A stretch of 64,000 nucleotides of DNA from NCBI GenBank assembly GCA_948099385.1, contig CANUEZ040000024.1:24029001-24093000 (forward strand). Direction: 5' to 3'. A program made the translations under genes and the position numbers. Below are positions 1-11,245 of the stretch, piece after piece. Position 1 is the stretch's first letter. Each line of letters begins with the position of its first letter. Source of the stretch: Fasciola hepatica (Eukaryota; Platyhelminthes; Trematoda; Plagiorchiida; Fasciolidae). The notes beneath the pieces were generated by a model. It ran no database searches. It worked only from the letters and a program-made list of their open reading frames with translations, and was not told the origin of the DNA.

Positions 1-1498
1 TGTTTCTAGAGGAGCCGGCGGCCCGTTGTACGACTTATTCTCCTGTTTTGGAATACCGGGTCAGGTAAGTTGGACATGTTTCCTCTGCAGTCGTTGGATC
101 AGTAGATCTCGTCCACCCACTCAGTAGTATTAGGTCTTTGAATACCGCTGAAGATTTTTTAGACTTCGATAACCCTCAAACTGGTTTAGCCCACGTGTCG
201 AGCGGCTTGCCGGGATGTGGCCGCTGATGCATGCTTCAGCTTAGTGGAGCCACAGGTAGGAGCTGGGTGAATAATGGAAACCAAAGAGATGTAGGATGCC
301 CCAAGGAACACGACGATCAGCCAACTCGGAGGTGCTACTCCTCTCAGACACCGCATACACCGTGAGAAGGGTTAATGTACGCGACAGAAATCGATCTATT
401 TGAGGACAGTCTGGAGACTTGAGCAGAAGGTGCGATGAATCACGTGTGACACAATGATATATAGAAGAAAAAGACTCCTGCTGCATAATCCTGCTGAGAA
501 TTGTATTGGGGGGGGAGTGAAACAGGGCGAGACTATTATCACTGAAACGCTTGTGAGGCAATAAGAATGGTAGGTTTGCATCCTTCTGTGTCTATCATTA
601 AATCAGTTCAGTCCTTTCAAACACAAACATTGCACTTCGCTGTCTTTGTTTTGATTGTTGTCTCCCAGTATCGTTGAGTCAAGATCGAAATAGAAGTATA
701 AGGTGGAAAAGAACCGAAAACAAGATAATAATAGGAAAATACAAAGAAAAAGAAAGAGTCCGGATGCAATTTACACTATCTGTGACACCCAGTCATACCC
801 CTTAAGGTATCTAGGCATTTGCTGAACAGGTCTCGTGGACCCAAATCCGGGATTTCGACACGTCCTACTTCGTCAAGTCCGTCGTAAGATTCCTCGAGTT
901 CGATCTGAAGCGCGAAACTACAGCGGGGATCTAGTTCATTTACTTGTTCAGATTATTGTTTATCTTAACTCTTGCTACCGAGCACGGTGGTCATTCGCCC
1001 TTTGAACGTGCACGCTACACACGGGCTCCCTCAATACACGCTAATCACTTCCTCCCTATTAACCGTGTTCTCCATCTCATTGGTCGTGGTTATTGTGTCG
1101 GCTTTATGCGAAGAATCACAGTGACGGACGGGTGGTCCGCGCTCAGTAGGAAAGACTAACGAACGCGTACAATAAATAGACAGCATGGTAAGGTTTACGC
1201 GACCTTACAAAACAGCACGCGCTACTGCGTCCGACGCTGGTTGCTTTAAAATGTTTATTGAAGACGTGCCGTTATACTGGGGGAAAGTAATTGAGGCTAA
1301 CAGCCGCGGACACACCGGACCGCACCTTGTACGCAACATACGTACTAGGGTCACCCAGCATGAACGGCCAAGGTTGAGCTCAAACGCCCTCAGGTTTGTG
1401 TAAACAAATTAGAAACCGCACTTGGTATATAAGTGCTTATTTCGAAAGAATGAATAAAGTTGAGTCTTGCTTCAGTAACTGGTTCGGCCACCATTATG
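1..1498. other. Non-coding stretch, nothing recognised
   Basis: Only short open frames (up to about 106 codons) on both strands, with no motif I recognise and no plausible splice or domain pattern. No clear LTR, LINE or RNA gene was seen. It ends at the left tip of the foldback element. Confidence 0.4.
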
Positions 1499-2368
1499 GT
1501 ACCCTTGTAGCATCCAGCCCGTTCGTAACATCGGTTTTGGGTCGGTTTGTTTAGTAGCCATTTTACACAGATCAACATTGAATTTATACGAAGCAAATCG
1601 ACGATCGAAGTAATGTGTTATGATTAACTGGCGTTTTATTTAAATGTGTTGGTTTAATCCATCTAAATGTTTTGAAAAATTGGTATAGATCGCTCTACTT
1701 TATTCCCTTGAAATAGGTAAAATAAGGACAATTATTCGGAAAATTATAAATTAGGAAATAGAAACGGGCGTCGTAATACGTAATTTGGGTTAGTGAAAGA
1801 AAATAACGAAGCATATCTCGTACTTCAAACGACTGGCACAAACCGCTCAGAAACCGGCCAAAAACCGCTCCGAAACCGATCGGTTTCCGGCCGGTTTTCG
1901 AGCGGATTTTACTGTTACACCGATCGGTTTTCGTGCGATTTTGACCGGTTTCCTGGACGGTTTCTAAAAGGTTTCCGAGCAGTTTGTGCCAATCGTTTGA
2001 AATACGGTATGCTTCGTTAATTTCTTCCATCAACCCAAATTACGTATTACGATCCCCATCTCTATCTCCTAATTTATAATTTTCCGAGTAATTGTCCTTA
2101 TTTTACCTATTTCAAGAGAACAAAATAGAGCGATCTATACCGATTTTTCAAAACATTTAGATGAATTAAACCAATACATTTAAATAAAACGCCAACTAAT
2201 CATCGCACATTTCTTCGATCGTCGATTTGCTTTGTATAAATTCAATGTTGATCTGTGTAAAATGGCTACTAAACAAACCGACCGAAAACCGACCGGCGTA
2301 ATAGGAAAAACCAATCGAAAACCGGCAGAAAACCGATCGGTTCCGGAGCAGTTTTGCTACAAGGGTAC
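1499..2368. mobile_element. Foldback / MITE-like element with very long inverted arms
   Basis: The two ends are exact inverted copies (GTACCCTTGTAGCA at 1499-1512, its complement at 2355-2368). Complementarity continues through nearly the whole element to a centre near 1910, giving arms of about 400 bp. The arms differ by about 44 bp because the right arm has extra CCGATCGGTT-rich sequence. The ends can be read as CCCTTGTAGCA flanked by TA on both sides, as in TA-targeting DNA transposons, or as GTACCC flanked by ATG on both sides. The centre is built from degenerate palindromes around ACCGATCGGTTT. Open frames inside (for example 1695-2033 minus) read only this repeat and are not genes. No transposase is encoded, so it would be non-autonomous. 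The family is not identified. Confidence 0.75.
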
Positions 2369-3038
2369 ATGCTCATGAGTCCTCGCTGTAGTGCTCTTTA
2401 GGTACTCAATAGTCCGACTCGTGAATGTGATCTCGTCACTGAAAATGTAAATACGTTGCTCGCATTCCACCTCATAAGCTAAACAGGTCACAACCGTCAG
2501 AGGTGAAGAACAAACTTCACGTAAATTATAAGTATCATATTTCCAGTCCTTTCATAGCAAATAACTTGTGAAGCATTCATTTGCACTGCTTAAGAGACTC
2601 GCTATCGGGTAGGCTAATTTACAGTGAACACAAACATAAACAACCCAGGTGACAGACTTCCTGTGGTAACGTTTCGGTAACGTGTCGGGGATCAGTGGGT
2701 GAAGAAATAATATTCATGAAAAAATAACTGTACATATGTTCTTGATATATTGTTGGTTTTTATACCAAATTTGCCCGGAGTTATGCTCGTATTACGTACA
2801 TGCATCATCGAAGCAGTGTTAGGAGTATAAGTGATAACGCGTGAATGAAGAGCAGTTTGATAGATCCAGGTTGTAAGCGCCGTTAGGTAGGGACAAATTA
2901 GGTTGTTAATCTGATAATGCGGACTGGTATGAAAGCAATAACTATGCGGAATACGTCACTCTTCAACTGTCTACTGCTGACCGGACCAGTGCCGCTAGCG
3001 TTTCCGGGATTCATTAGCCAGACCACCGGTAGTATATT
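2369..3038. other. Non-coding stretch, nothing recognised
   Basis: No open frame of note and no match to the other repeats in the window. Confidence 0.4.
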
Positions 3039-3620
3039 CCCAGTCAGCAAAATAGTCCCAATTTAGTCCCGTTGGAAAAACCCCAGGGACATTTTCGGGA
3101 CTATTTTCGAACACACCAGGAATGCAGCGGCCTACGTGCTTAACTTTGGAATTTCGGTAAGCTCTACTGCATTACTTCATCTTGAGATACTAGTCAGTGA
3201 ACTTTCACTAATTTTCATTTGAGAGAAGAACATGATCTGTGAACACCCCCAAGTATTAGCTGGCACGACCAGAGTACTTTCTGGTGCTCAACATCCCTAT
3301 ATAACGTAGCATCTTACAAAGAAGTCAAGGTGTATCTCCATGTCATGAACCACACTTGAAGCAACGGGCGAAGTTATCCAACTTTTACCACATTATAAAT
3401 AAATAATTCGTTGAGGGACTTTTTTGGGACGAAATGCTCCCTCTTTGTGTTGACCGGGCTGAGAAACCATAGTTTTTCAATGAAGTAAAATAGTTTTTCC
3501 ATGTTTTAGGCCTGTCCAAATCTAATGGTATGACATAAACTCCCCTCAAACTAATTACTAAATAATAGTACCTCGCGGGACTATTTTGGGACTAAAATGC
3601 ACATCCCCGTGTTGACTGGG
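3039..3620. mobile_element. Possible MITE with CCCAGTCA termini
   Basis: Starts with CCCAGTCA and ends with TGACTGGG. Just inside each end are AGTCCC-rich blocks: left about 3052-3075, right about 3568-3600 on the opposite strand. A second right-end-like block lies at about 3412-3462 (GGGAC, then TGTTGACCGGG), suggesting an internal duplication or a nested copy. There is no coding capacity. Target duplication is unclear. Confidence 0.45.
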
Positions 3621-4259
3621 TTGGACGAGCTCCGAATCTGGTGCTATTGATTTAGATCGCCTACGATAACTGTCTTCAATTAGCGGATCTTATTTCGCAT
3701 AAAAGAAATCATCGGTCTTACGGACGTACTAATGCTTTAGAAAAACGCGCACAAGATGAACAGCTAAAACCGACTACCCGAAAACGAATTAATTAATATC
3801 ATTTTTTGTACATTTTACTTCGGGATGAGACAGACGCTAATCAAATGTGAATACTAAATTTCTAACAGCACGTGATATAAATTTTCCAACTTTTTAAGAA
3901 CTGATGCCATAATTCACCACAGGCACTACACCTACCATCGTTAGAAAGTCGTTATCCCAAGGTACCGAAAACGTCTAAACGGCCGCCTTTGGCAATTTCA
4001 TTTCATTTCAGTTCAGCTCAGTTCGTTTCAGTCTGCACAGGACTTTGTGTGACTACAGCCAACCGTGTCCAGATACGTGCGTTGTCGGCGCTTTTGTGTA
4101 GCTCCGAACAACGCGTGATTTTCTTTTTCTGAAAGGCAGAAATTTTGTGCAGTATCAGCCCTGGAAGAAAAAGGTGGAAACAGTGAGTAAATTGCATCTG
4201 GCCCTAAAAACGGTCTAATATGATTCGGGGTATGCTGCCACCCAACTCTGATTTGCTGT
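3621..4259. other. Non-coding, with a short pentamer repeat
   Basis: No gene seen. Bases 3996-4032 hold a degenerate pentanucleotide run of the TTTCA / GTTCA type. Otherwise nothing is recognisable. Confidence 0.4.
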
Positions 4260-5665
4260 TTTCATAAAATCCCTCACTTGTATGGTATTTTTGATCCCCT
4301 CCGTGGGTTTATTCCAGTAGAGTACCACTCCATTCCAGAAGTAATTCACCCTAATTTGGAGCCCTGAGTGCCTTCTTTGTCATCTAAGGCTATGCCTCCT
4401 TGAGCCCCACTCCGGGATAGAAGACGAAAGGTCCTCTCAATTTATACCCGACAGCCCCTTCATTATCTTGAAGGTTTCTACCCAGTCCCCGCGAAGGCGC
4501 CGCCTTTCCTTTGGGAACAGATCCAGGGCATGGAGATGCTCTGTGTAGCTAAGCCCCCTTTTCCCAGTCACTTTTCTAGTGGCCGGCCCTTGCGCTTTCT
4601 CCAGACAGTCTATATTCTATAGGTAGTAAAGTGCCCAGGCATGTACGCAGTGCCCCGTGTGCGGCCCAGCTATGACTTGGTATATCGGAACCCAAATCTC
4701 CGACTCTCTACACCACGTGGATGATCCAACTCGAAAGAGTTCTCTCCTGCCCATTTTGGCTGCTGTGGTGCACCACCCCAACGGCTTGAAGCTGGTAAAT
4801 ACCATAAAGCCAATGTCCTTAACCGTTTGTAACGGTCCCCTCCCCCCATTCACGCTAGCCCTCGTATTTGTGGTCAAGCATTGGCACTTGGTGAGGCCTA
4901 GTGGGAGGTCCCATTTGCGTGGCCAGTTTTGTACTGCTAACAAGTAAAATTCTATATCTACTCCAGATATCTTGACGTCATCGGCAAACATAAAAGTGAG
5001 GTTTGTAAACTTACGTCCTAGGTCGTTCATAAAGATAGGGAAGAGCAGAGGGCCGAGCAAGGAGCCCAGTAGCACCCCACTAGTTACACCTTCCATTTTG
5101 AGACGTGACTACTCACGCTACCACTGAGAGTTCTCCCCGGTAAAAAAGCTGTTTACCCCATGTCTTGCCCTTCCAACAATTCCCATAGACTGCAGTCTGC
5201 CCTCCAGAAACCTGTGGTTCACTGAATCAAACATCTTGCTGAAATGCAAGTCACAGACAGCATTCGACTGTCCTTCTCACAGGCGCTTGGTTACCTCGTC
5301 GACGAACCGCAAGAAAGTCCTCAGACAAGATCTTCCTGCCACAAACCCATGCTCAGCACCTGGTATGAGGTTATGTTGGACCAAATGCCTTCTGATTTGT
5401 TTCCCAACTATTCGCTCCAGGCACGTACACAGTAATGAGGTCAGGCTAACCTGCCTATAACTTTCTTCCCTTTGCCGGGGTACGGACTTAAAAATTCCTG
5501 CCACTGTTGCCTTGATCCAGTCCCACGGCCCATCTCCCTCTCTAAGTGAAGTTTTATGCAGCTTCTCCACCGGACCCTCCGAGAACTCGGTCGGAGGTTA
5601 AGAGATGGCTGGATGAATACCATCTGAACTGCGGTACACCAGCGGTGCGGTCGTCTCCCTCGGTG
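4260..5665 (-). pseudogene. LINE (CR1-like) ORF2 fragment, RT part, 3' half of a split element
   Basis: Reading right to left on the minus strand, the segment enters at a DGIHP-type RT motif near 5610. It continues through VSLTSLL and HGFVAGRSC motifs (5570-5277), then a palm region with GSLLGPLLF and FADD (5096-4617), and on to a C-terminal part ending near 4.3 kb. Frames change and stops are present, so it is a pseudogene. FADD is the RT catalytic box of LINEs. The upstream part of the same ORF2 lies at about 10.06-10.4 kb on the same strand, so this element was split by the plus-strand LINE between them. The 3' limit near 4260 is approximate; it rests on loose similarity with the C-terminal part of the minus-strand LINE at 31.3-31.6 kb. 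Confidence 0.75.
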
Positions 5666-5754
5666 AGTGTAGCTGTTTTTGAAATTTCTAGAACACACAG
5701 CTCGTCCCCCTCCATTTAATTTTATTTTTATCTGTGCTGACTGGATCCTGAATA

Positions 5755-7065
5755 ATGTCAATGCCCCTCACCACTGATATAACCACTTGCTCAGATGAGG
5801 CTACTTTCCCCATGAGGCAGTGCGATTCCCCCTCCGTGGCCAACGCCTCACTCCCCAATCCGGACGAAACGGTCCTTCCTAATGCGCTGGAAACGGATGC
5901 ACTAAAATGTGCAGTCCAAAGTCAGGCTGCAGAGATAGCCGAGCTAAGGGCTACCGTCCGTACCCTTAAGGATGAGCTGACCAGCCTGAGGAGTTTGGTA
6001 ATAAAATCCCTCCCGGTGTCCCAGGCAGCCGATCAGGTGTGTAGAGTTTCTGAGCAACAAATTCTTGACGCCGCAAAGATTTTACAAGATACCGAGAACT
6101 GCTCCAAGCGAGTCATCCTTTGGGGCCGCTTCCTCAGTTCAGATCACCCTCATGACACCTACGCCCAGGTGTTTAATCGCCTTAAGCTCCCTTTCCCGCT
6201 TAAAGGTCGGTCCACTTGGTTGGTAACCAAACGCACCAACCGGGTTCATGGTATTCTCATTGTAATGGGTTCCACAGATGCAGCCAAACGAATTGTTTCC
6301 TTGGCCGCAAAGCTCAAGGAGGAAATTAAAGGGCTCAAGGGCGTATCCATTGATAAGCCACTTCATCTGAGGCTCCGCAGTGAGAAGGCTAAGCCAAAAA
6401 TTCCACAAAAAGCTGATCCTAAGCTCAGAGTGCTGCCAGTTGTCCAGGTAACTCGCCTTGAGGACCGAGCTGCATGCCCACCATCCCTCGCTTCCCTACT
6501 GACACCCTTTCCCGTCGCCGAAAGTACTCCCAGTAGTAGGCCTAGTGCCACTAAACATCGGTCGCCTACGAAAAGCATCCCAGGCCCCATCATAGCCAAC
6601 AAGACTGTTTCAACGGACGAGACTCACTCATCCTTGAGCCCAGACATGAACCTGCAACTTGCTTCTACTGAAAGAAGCAGTGAGGAGGTTAAAGCACCAG
6701 ATAATGTATCTGGTTCTGTCACGAAAAATGAGCTCACCAACAAGAGAACTCAGAACAGAGCATCACGCAGTGCGCAGAAGGGCAAACCACAAAAAGCAGC
6801 CCACCCTTTTCGAAGACCGAAGGATGTAGACCGTCCACCTGGATTGATACCCCCCAGGTTACTAGACATCAAAACCTACCGGTTCCCCCAGCAGTCTGCT
6901 TACCCTCTAGCCCCCCAATATCTTCAGCCCCCGACTCTCCCAAAACCTCCTTTCCATCCTCAAACCCCCCTCTTTCCCCCTCCTCAAACCCAAAACCAGC
7001 TGCCTCTGGCGATTCTGCAACAACTCCTGAGCATGTGCTCAAGTGTTTTTACAGCAATTCCCTGA
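5755..7065 (+). CDS. LINE ORF1 protein
   Basis: An uninterrupted 436-codon frame starting with ATG about 90 bp into the LINE. Residues about 55-90 (AAEIAELRATVRTLKDELTS region) have heptad-like spacing, as expected for the trimerising coiled coil of LINE ORF1 proteins. A compact middle section, residues about 115-225, contains VILWGRFLSS and TWLVTKRTNRVHG and could be an RNA-binding fold. This is inferred from position, not from a clear motif. The rest, residues about 230-436, is basic and then very proline-rich, ending with many PP and PF pairs. No CCHC knuckle is visible. The 3' end overlaps the ORF2 frame by at least 31 bp, the usual LINE arrangement for coupled translation. ORF1 proteins coat the element RNA to form the retrotransposition particle. 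Intact length suggests a fairly young copy. Confidence 0.75.
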   Translation: MSMPLTTDITTCSDEATFPMRQCDSPSVANASLPNPDETVLPNALETDALKCAVQSQAAEIAELRATVRTLKDELTSLRSLVIKSLPVSQAADQVCRVSEQQILDAAKILQDTENCSKRVILWGRFLSSDHPHDTYAQVFNRLKLPFPLKGRSTWLVTKRTNRVHGILIVMGSTDAAKRIVSLAAKLKEEIKGLKGVSIDKPLHLRLRSEKAKPKIPQKADPKLRVLPVVQVTRLEDRAACPPSLASLLTPFPVAESTPSSRPSATKHRSPTKSIPGPIIANKTVSTDETHSSLSPDMNLQLASTERSSEEVKAPDNVSGSVTKNELTNKRTQNRASRSAQKGKPQKAAHPFRRPKDVDRPPGLIPPRLLDIKTYRFPQQSAYPLAPQYLQPPTLPKPPFHPQTPLFPPPQTQNQLPLAILQQLLSMCSSVFTAIP

Positions 7066-9799
7066 GTGTGTTGAATAAGATCCCGGAGCTTCGGCAGCTT
7101 GCAGTGGATAAGGAGCCTCAGATCATAGCTCTCACAGAAACCTGGAACACCCCTGACATACTTGATGCCGAAATATCCATTCCGGGATACTTCACAGTAA
7201 GGCGGGACTCCAGTAGAGGTCGTGCCGGCGGGGTCATCATATACTACGATAATTCGATCCCTCCTCCCACCTTACTGACAACCCCAAACTTTTCATGTAT
7301 TGATTGTTTGTGGGCCGTGTTTAACCTCTCTAGGACAGACACCCTATTGCTTGGTGTTGTCTACCGTCCTCCCGCATGCAATTCAACTGACAGCCTAGGT
7401 CTCATAGACTTATTAGGCTCCCTGAAAAGCTATACAGACTTCACCCATCTGTTAGTCACTGGTGACTTCAACTCTCCCAGTACAAACTGGCAAAGAGCTG
7501 ATGCCCCGGATATCACTTTCGGTAAACCCCTCCTTGATCTCGTACTGAAAAACTCATGGGTGCAGAACGTAAGAGATCCGACTAGATATCGCACAGGCCA
7601 CGCCCCGTCCCTACTAGACCTGGTCATCACCAATGATCGGCTAACAGATGTGGTGCATTACTTGCCGCCCCTCGGCAAAAGTGATCACATTCTCATTGGA
7701 TTCGATTATATCGTGAAATGGCCTCCTCTTCCGTCAGAAACTAAAATTTTGAGATCCTTCAAAAGGACCAACTTTGACCAAGTCTGTGCATTTTTTCGCT
7801 TCCAGCTAAGTTTAACTAACCCAGGTAACTCTGTGGATGAAATGGCAGAGAATCTCATAGAGTTAATCTCCTTAGCTGATAGGCATTTTGTCCCCAGAAT
7901 TCGTCGCCCACAGACCGCTAAGCGACCCCTCCCTCGCCCCATTAGGCGCATTCTAGACAAACGCGCACGCCTCTTTGCTAGATATAAAGCCACAGGCCTT
8001 GCCCGTGATGCAGAAGACTTCAGGATCATAAGGAACATATGCGAAGACAAGATTAGGTCCTATCAGAATGCAGTCTAACGATCTGTACTTGATCGAGCAC
8101 GGACCAATAAGGCATTTTTCTTTCAGTACATGCGCCGTCTAAGGGGCACAGCTCCGACGCCATTAGCTCTCAAAGATAGTGCCGGATCTCCAATCTCTTC
8201 CCTAGCCAAGTAGCCGAGGCATTCAGCTCCTACTTCCGTACAATTTTTAGCTCCATTCCCATATCATCCCACCCTACCATGCACCCGTTATCTCTGACCA
8301 CTACCCTTAACCGCGTCACTATTCCCATTGGTGCAGTCGCTAAAGGTTTCCGACGGCTCAACCAATATTGCTCTATGGGTCCTGACCTAATCCACCCCCG
8401 TATTCTCAAAAAAGCCGCGGATACATTAGCTGCTCCTTATGCCTCGCTTTTTCAGCAATGTGTTGACGATGGAGTTTTCCCCCGTAACTGGAAAAAAGCA
8501 GTGATCGCACCCATCTATAAGAAGGGTAGTAGACACCTTGCTTCTAGTTACAGACCCATAAGCCTCACTAGCATCCCTAGCAAAATTTTTGAGGGAATTC
8601 TTAAGAGTGAGATTCTTTCCCATCTTCAAAGAAATAAGATCCTCTCCCCGTCCCAACATGGGTTTCTTCCTGGCAGGTCATGCATCACCAATATGCTTGC
8701 TGTCATGGATATTCCAACGAAAGCCTATGATGATGGCCAGCTCTCACACGCTGTAGTCATCGATTCTGCTAAGGCCTTCGATAAGGTCCCACATGCCCCT
8801 CTTCTTTATAAGCTACAGACATACGGGATCACAGGCTCCATGTTGGCCATCCTACGTAGCTTCCTTACCGACCGCACCTTTGTGGGTAAAGTCGGGAATG
8901 TTTTGTCTCAACCCTCCTCAGTAACAACTGGGGTCCCCCAAGGGTCGGTCTTAGGTCCTCTTCTTTTCCTGATCTATATAAACGATCTACCGACAGCCCT
9001 TTCTGCGAAAATTGCCATGTACGCAGATGATGTACCCCTCTGGAGTTCAAGCGTTGAAGACCTGCAAATTGCAGTTTATGAAACAAAACGCTGGTCCGAG
9101 GATTGGAACCTCCCAGTTAATGATGACAAATGCGTGAGCATGTCTTTCGGTCGAGAGACTGGTCACACGTTTTCCATTAATGGAGCAACCACACTGCCAA
9201 GGGTTGACCGACACAAGGTGCTCGGTTTCTGGTTAGATTGTAACTTATCCTTCTCTCATCATCACGAACTTGCAGGCAAGTCTGCCTTTCGAGTCCTAAA
9301 CATGATTCGAAGGTGCTTCCCGCGCATATTTAAGGATGATTTCCCCATAATTTTCGGCACGTATATCCGACCTCTGCTGGAGTACGGCAGTCAGATAGTG
9401 CACTCTGGTCTTGTCCGAGACCGTGAGATCCTAGAAAGAGTTCAGCGGGCCTCCACCAAGGCAGTAAGGGGTCTATCCCATCTACCTTATCCCGTCCGCC
9501 TCTCACTCCTCAACCTCTATCCCCTTGACGTAAGACGCGTAAAAGGTGATCTGTTTTTGATGTTCCAACTTTTTGAAAAAGGTCAAAGCAATTGCTTCTT
9601 CTCCGTCTGTCCAGCCCCCTCTCTCCGTGGTCACAGCAGAAAAGTTTTCAAACCGAGGCCACTCACTTCACTAAGGAATAACTTTTTTAGCTAAAGGGTT
9701 ATTACTATGTGGAATACACTTCCAGAAGATATTGTTCTCTCGCAGAACAAAACTATCTTCAAGAAAAAGCTAGACCTCTACCTGGGTCTCTCCCAATAA
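7035..9799 (+). pseudogene. LINE ORF2: apurinic-type endonuclease plus reverse transcriptase, lightly damaged
   Basis: The endonuclease (EEP fold) covers 7035-7720, with ALTETW, GGVIIYY, LVTGDFN and LGKSDH in the expected order. The RT follows from about 8390: YRPISLTSIPSK, HGFLPGRSC, SAKAFDKV (motif A), GVPQGSVLGPLLF and MYADDVPLW (catalytic YADD near 9020-9032). Three lesions break it. There is a TAA stop at 8076-8078; a one-base frame change near 8190-8210, after which the frame resumes as the 8210-9694 reading; and a TAA at 9692-9694, beyond which the C-terminal WNTLP and FKKKLDLY motifs continue to a TAA at 9797-9799. The listed start is a GTG; the open frame runs further upstream inside ORF1, so the true start is uncertain. 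Endonuclease and RT residues look intact, so the copy was probably disabled recently. Confidence 0.85.
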
Positions 9800-10060
9800 T
9801 TCTCTTTGTCAAAAAAAAACTAACAAAATAGATGTCTTTTATCGCATATATGTTCATGAATGCCGCACCCCCACTCAGCTTAAGGCACTGTCCACAGTGT
9901 GACACTGCATGAGGTTATGTGTATCTTTTTTTCGCTGCCACCCTCGCCCCCCCCCCGCTTCTTTTTACTCTCGTTTCAGCTCGGTGAATCCGACAGAAGA
10001 TCAAAGATTTCCTCAAGAACCGGGACAATTGGGCTCAAAGCTTCGAACCCGTGTAGTACT

Positions 10061-10400
10061 TCAAGACTTCAAGACTAGTTCAGACTTTTTATTTCTATTC
10101 AAGCTTTTCGGCTCCGTATATACCTCCCCTTCTCCTGAACTAAGTTTGGGTATTGGAGGCTCCTGTGGTCCCTCCAGCCCCTCCTGTAAAATACTTGCCG
10201 GCCGATATATGCTGTTGAAGAATTCCGAGAACATGTCGGCCTTGTCTTCGTCACTTAGAACCAGCCGTCCCCAGGCCCCTTCCGAATCTGCTACACTTCT
10301 CATTCATCTGTGTGATGGCACGTAGGCGCAGAACCGCTTTGGGTTTGTGCGAGCCGAAGCAGCCAACCGACTCTAGAAAGAATATTTCCCCACTCTTCAA
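10061..10400 (-). pseudogene. LINE ORF2 fragment (linker before RT), 5' half of the split element
   Basis: On the minus strand the sequence reads NPKRFCAYV near 10.35 kb, then an 80-codon open frame (10303-10061) with RLVLSDEDKADMFSEFF. These are the conserved linker motifs found between endonuclease and RT in CR1-like LINEs. The reading breaks off near 10060, where the plus-strand LINE begins. It resumes with the RT of the same orientation at about 5665. Stops are present further upstream. Confidence 0.65.
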
Positions 10401-11144
10401 ATGGCCTGGGCCCTGTTCCTACCGATACCACCTAAGTCTTGCACAGCTTGTAGGCTGTCCATCGTTGCCTGCTGTTGCGTCTGGTTACAGTCTCGCACAC
10501 TACGCGAACAACCGATCAATATTCCTCTCATGAATGGACATACTCCCAATTTGCCTCGATCTTTAACCATGCTTTGGCGCCAGCAGTATTGACCTATCGA
10601 TTTTGCTGTGTACTGAATGGCCTTCCTCTGCTGCGCGTGACGGCACAAGTCGTTTAATTCTTTATGCCAACTCGCTTGCTTGTTTGCCGCTTAGTCACCG
10701 GCTACGGCCGGGTTTTGTGTTTACAATCGCATGAATAAATGCGACGCCACCATTACGTGTTCTGCTACCGGTTGTGGAAAAAACACCTGCGAATGACCAT
10801 AGTCTTGCGAACTTCACCTTCCACCACGAGGGATGATTTCTACTGCCAACCCCCCTCAGAGGAACAAACTTCTCCATAAGTCAGAGTAGCCCCATCTTGG
10901 TGGCCTTCCAAGACTCCACTACAGAGGCCTTTGTGTGTCTGTGTCCACTGAACTTCCTCCGCTGCCCTCTTTGATTCATTCCAACTGAGTCCTCCGTAGT
11001 CCCGACTTAACACGATTTCCCTCGGCGCCTTGCTGGGTCTTGAGCGACCCTTTGAACTACATTATCACTTTTGCCAGTGGCACTTCACACTTAATTTCTT
11101 TAAGGTCTCGATTGTGCCCAGTTATGAATAAATCAAGGGGAGAC
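10401..11144. other. Unassigned; possibly decayed 5' part of the minus-strand LINE
   Basis: Short frames only. Some minus-strand codon strings could be decayed endonuclease-to-RT linker continuing from 10400, but I cannot support this with motifs. It ends at the TGTAAC start of the BEL A LTR. Confidence 0.3.
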
Positions 11145-11245
11145 TGTAACAGCCGGTCGTGGAAAATCCCCCTCTTCCCTCGCGATTCAGTGTTTCACCT
11201 AACATCACTCATTTGCCTACACCATTGACTTGTCTTTACGAACTG
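11145..11245 (+). repeat. 5' LTR of element A, first part
   Basis: About 101 bp starting TGTAACAGCCGG and ending CGAACTG. It matches the first part of the intact LTRs at 20140 and 29300 almost base for base, then stops abruptly where the LINE was inserted. Confidence 0.9.

Larger units (their letters stand above)
5666..10050 (+). mobile_element. CR1/Jockey-like LINE inserted into another LINE
   Basis: Contains an intact ORF1 (5755-7065), then an overlapping ORF2 (endonuclease and RT) ending at 9799, and an untranslated tail. It interrupts a minus-strand LINE whose two halves are recognisable on either side (to about 5665 and from about 10060). The exact ends and target duplication could not be fixed by eye; both limits are good to about 50-100 bp. 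An A-rich run follows the ORF2 stop near 9811-9819, but no clear terminal tail was recognised. Confidence 0.7.

Noticed and set aside
1695..2033. 112-codon minus-strand frame and the opposite plus-strand frame in the foldback
   Set aside because: Both read the CCGATCGGTT palindromic repeats, and each is roughly the mirror of the other.
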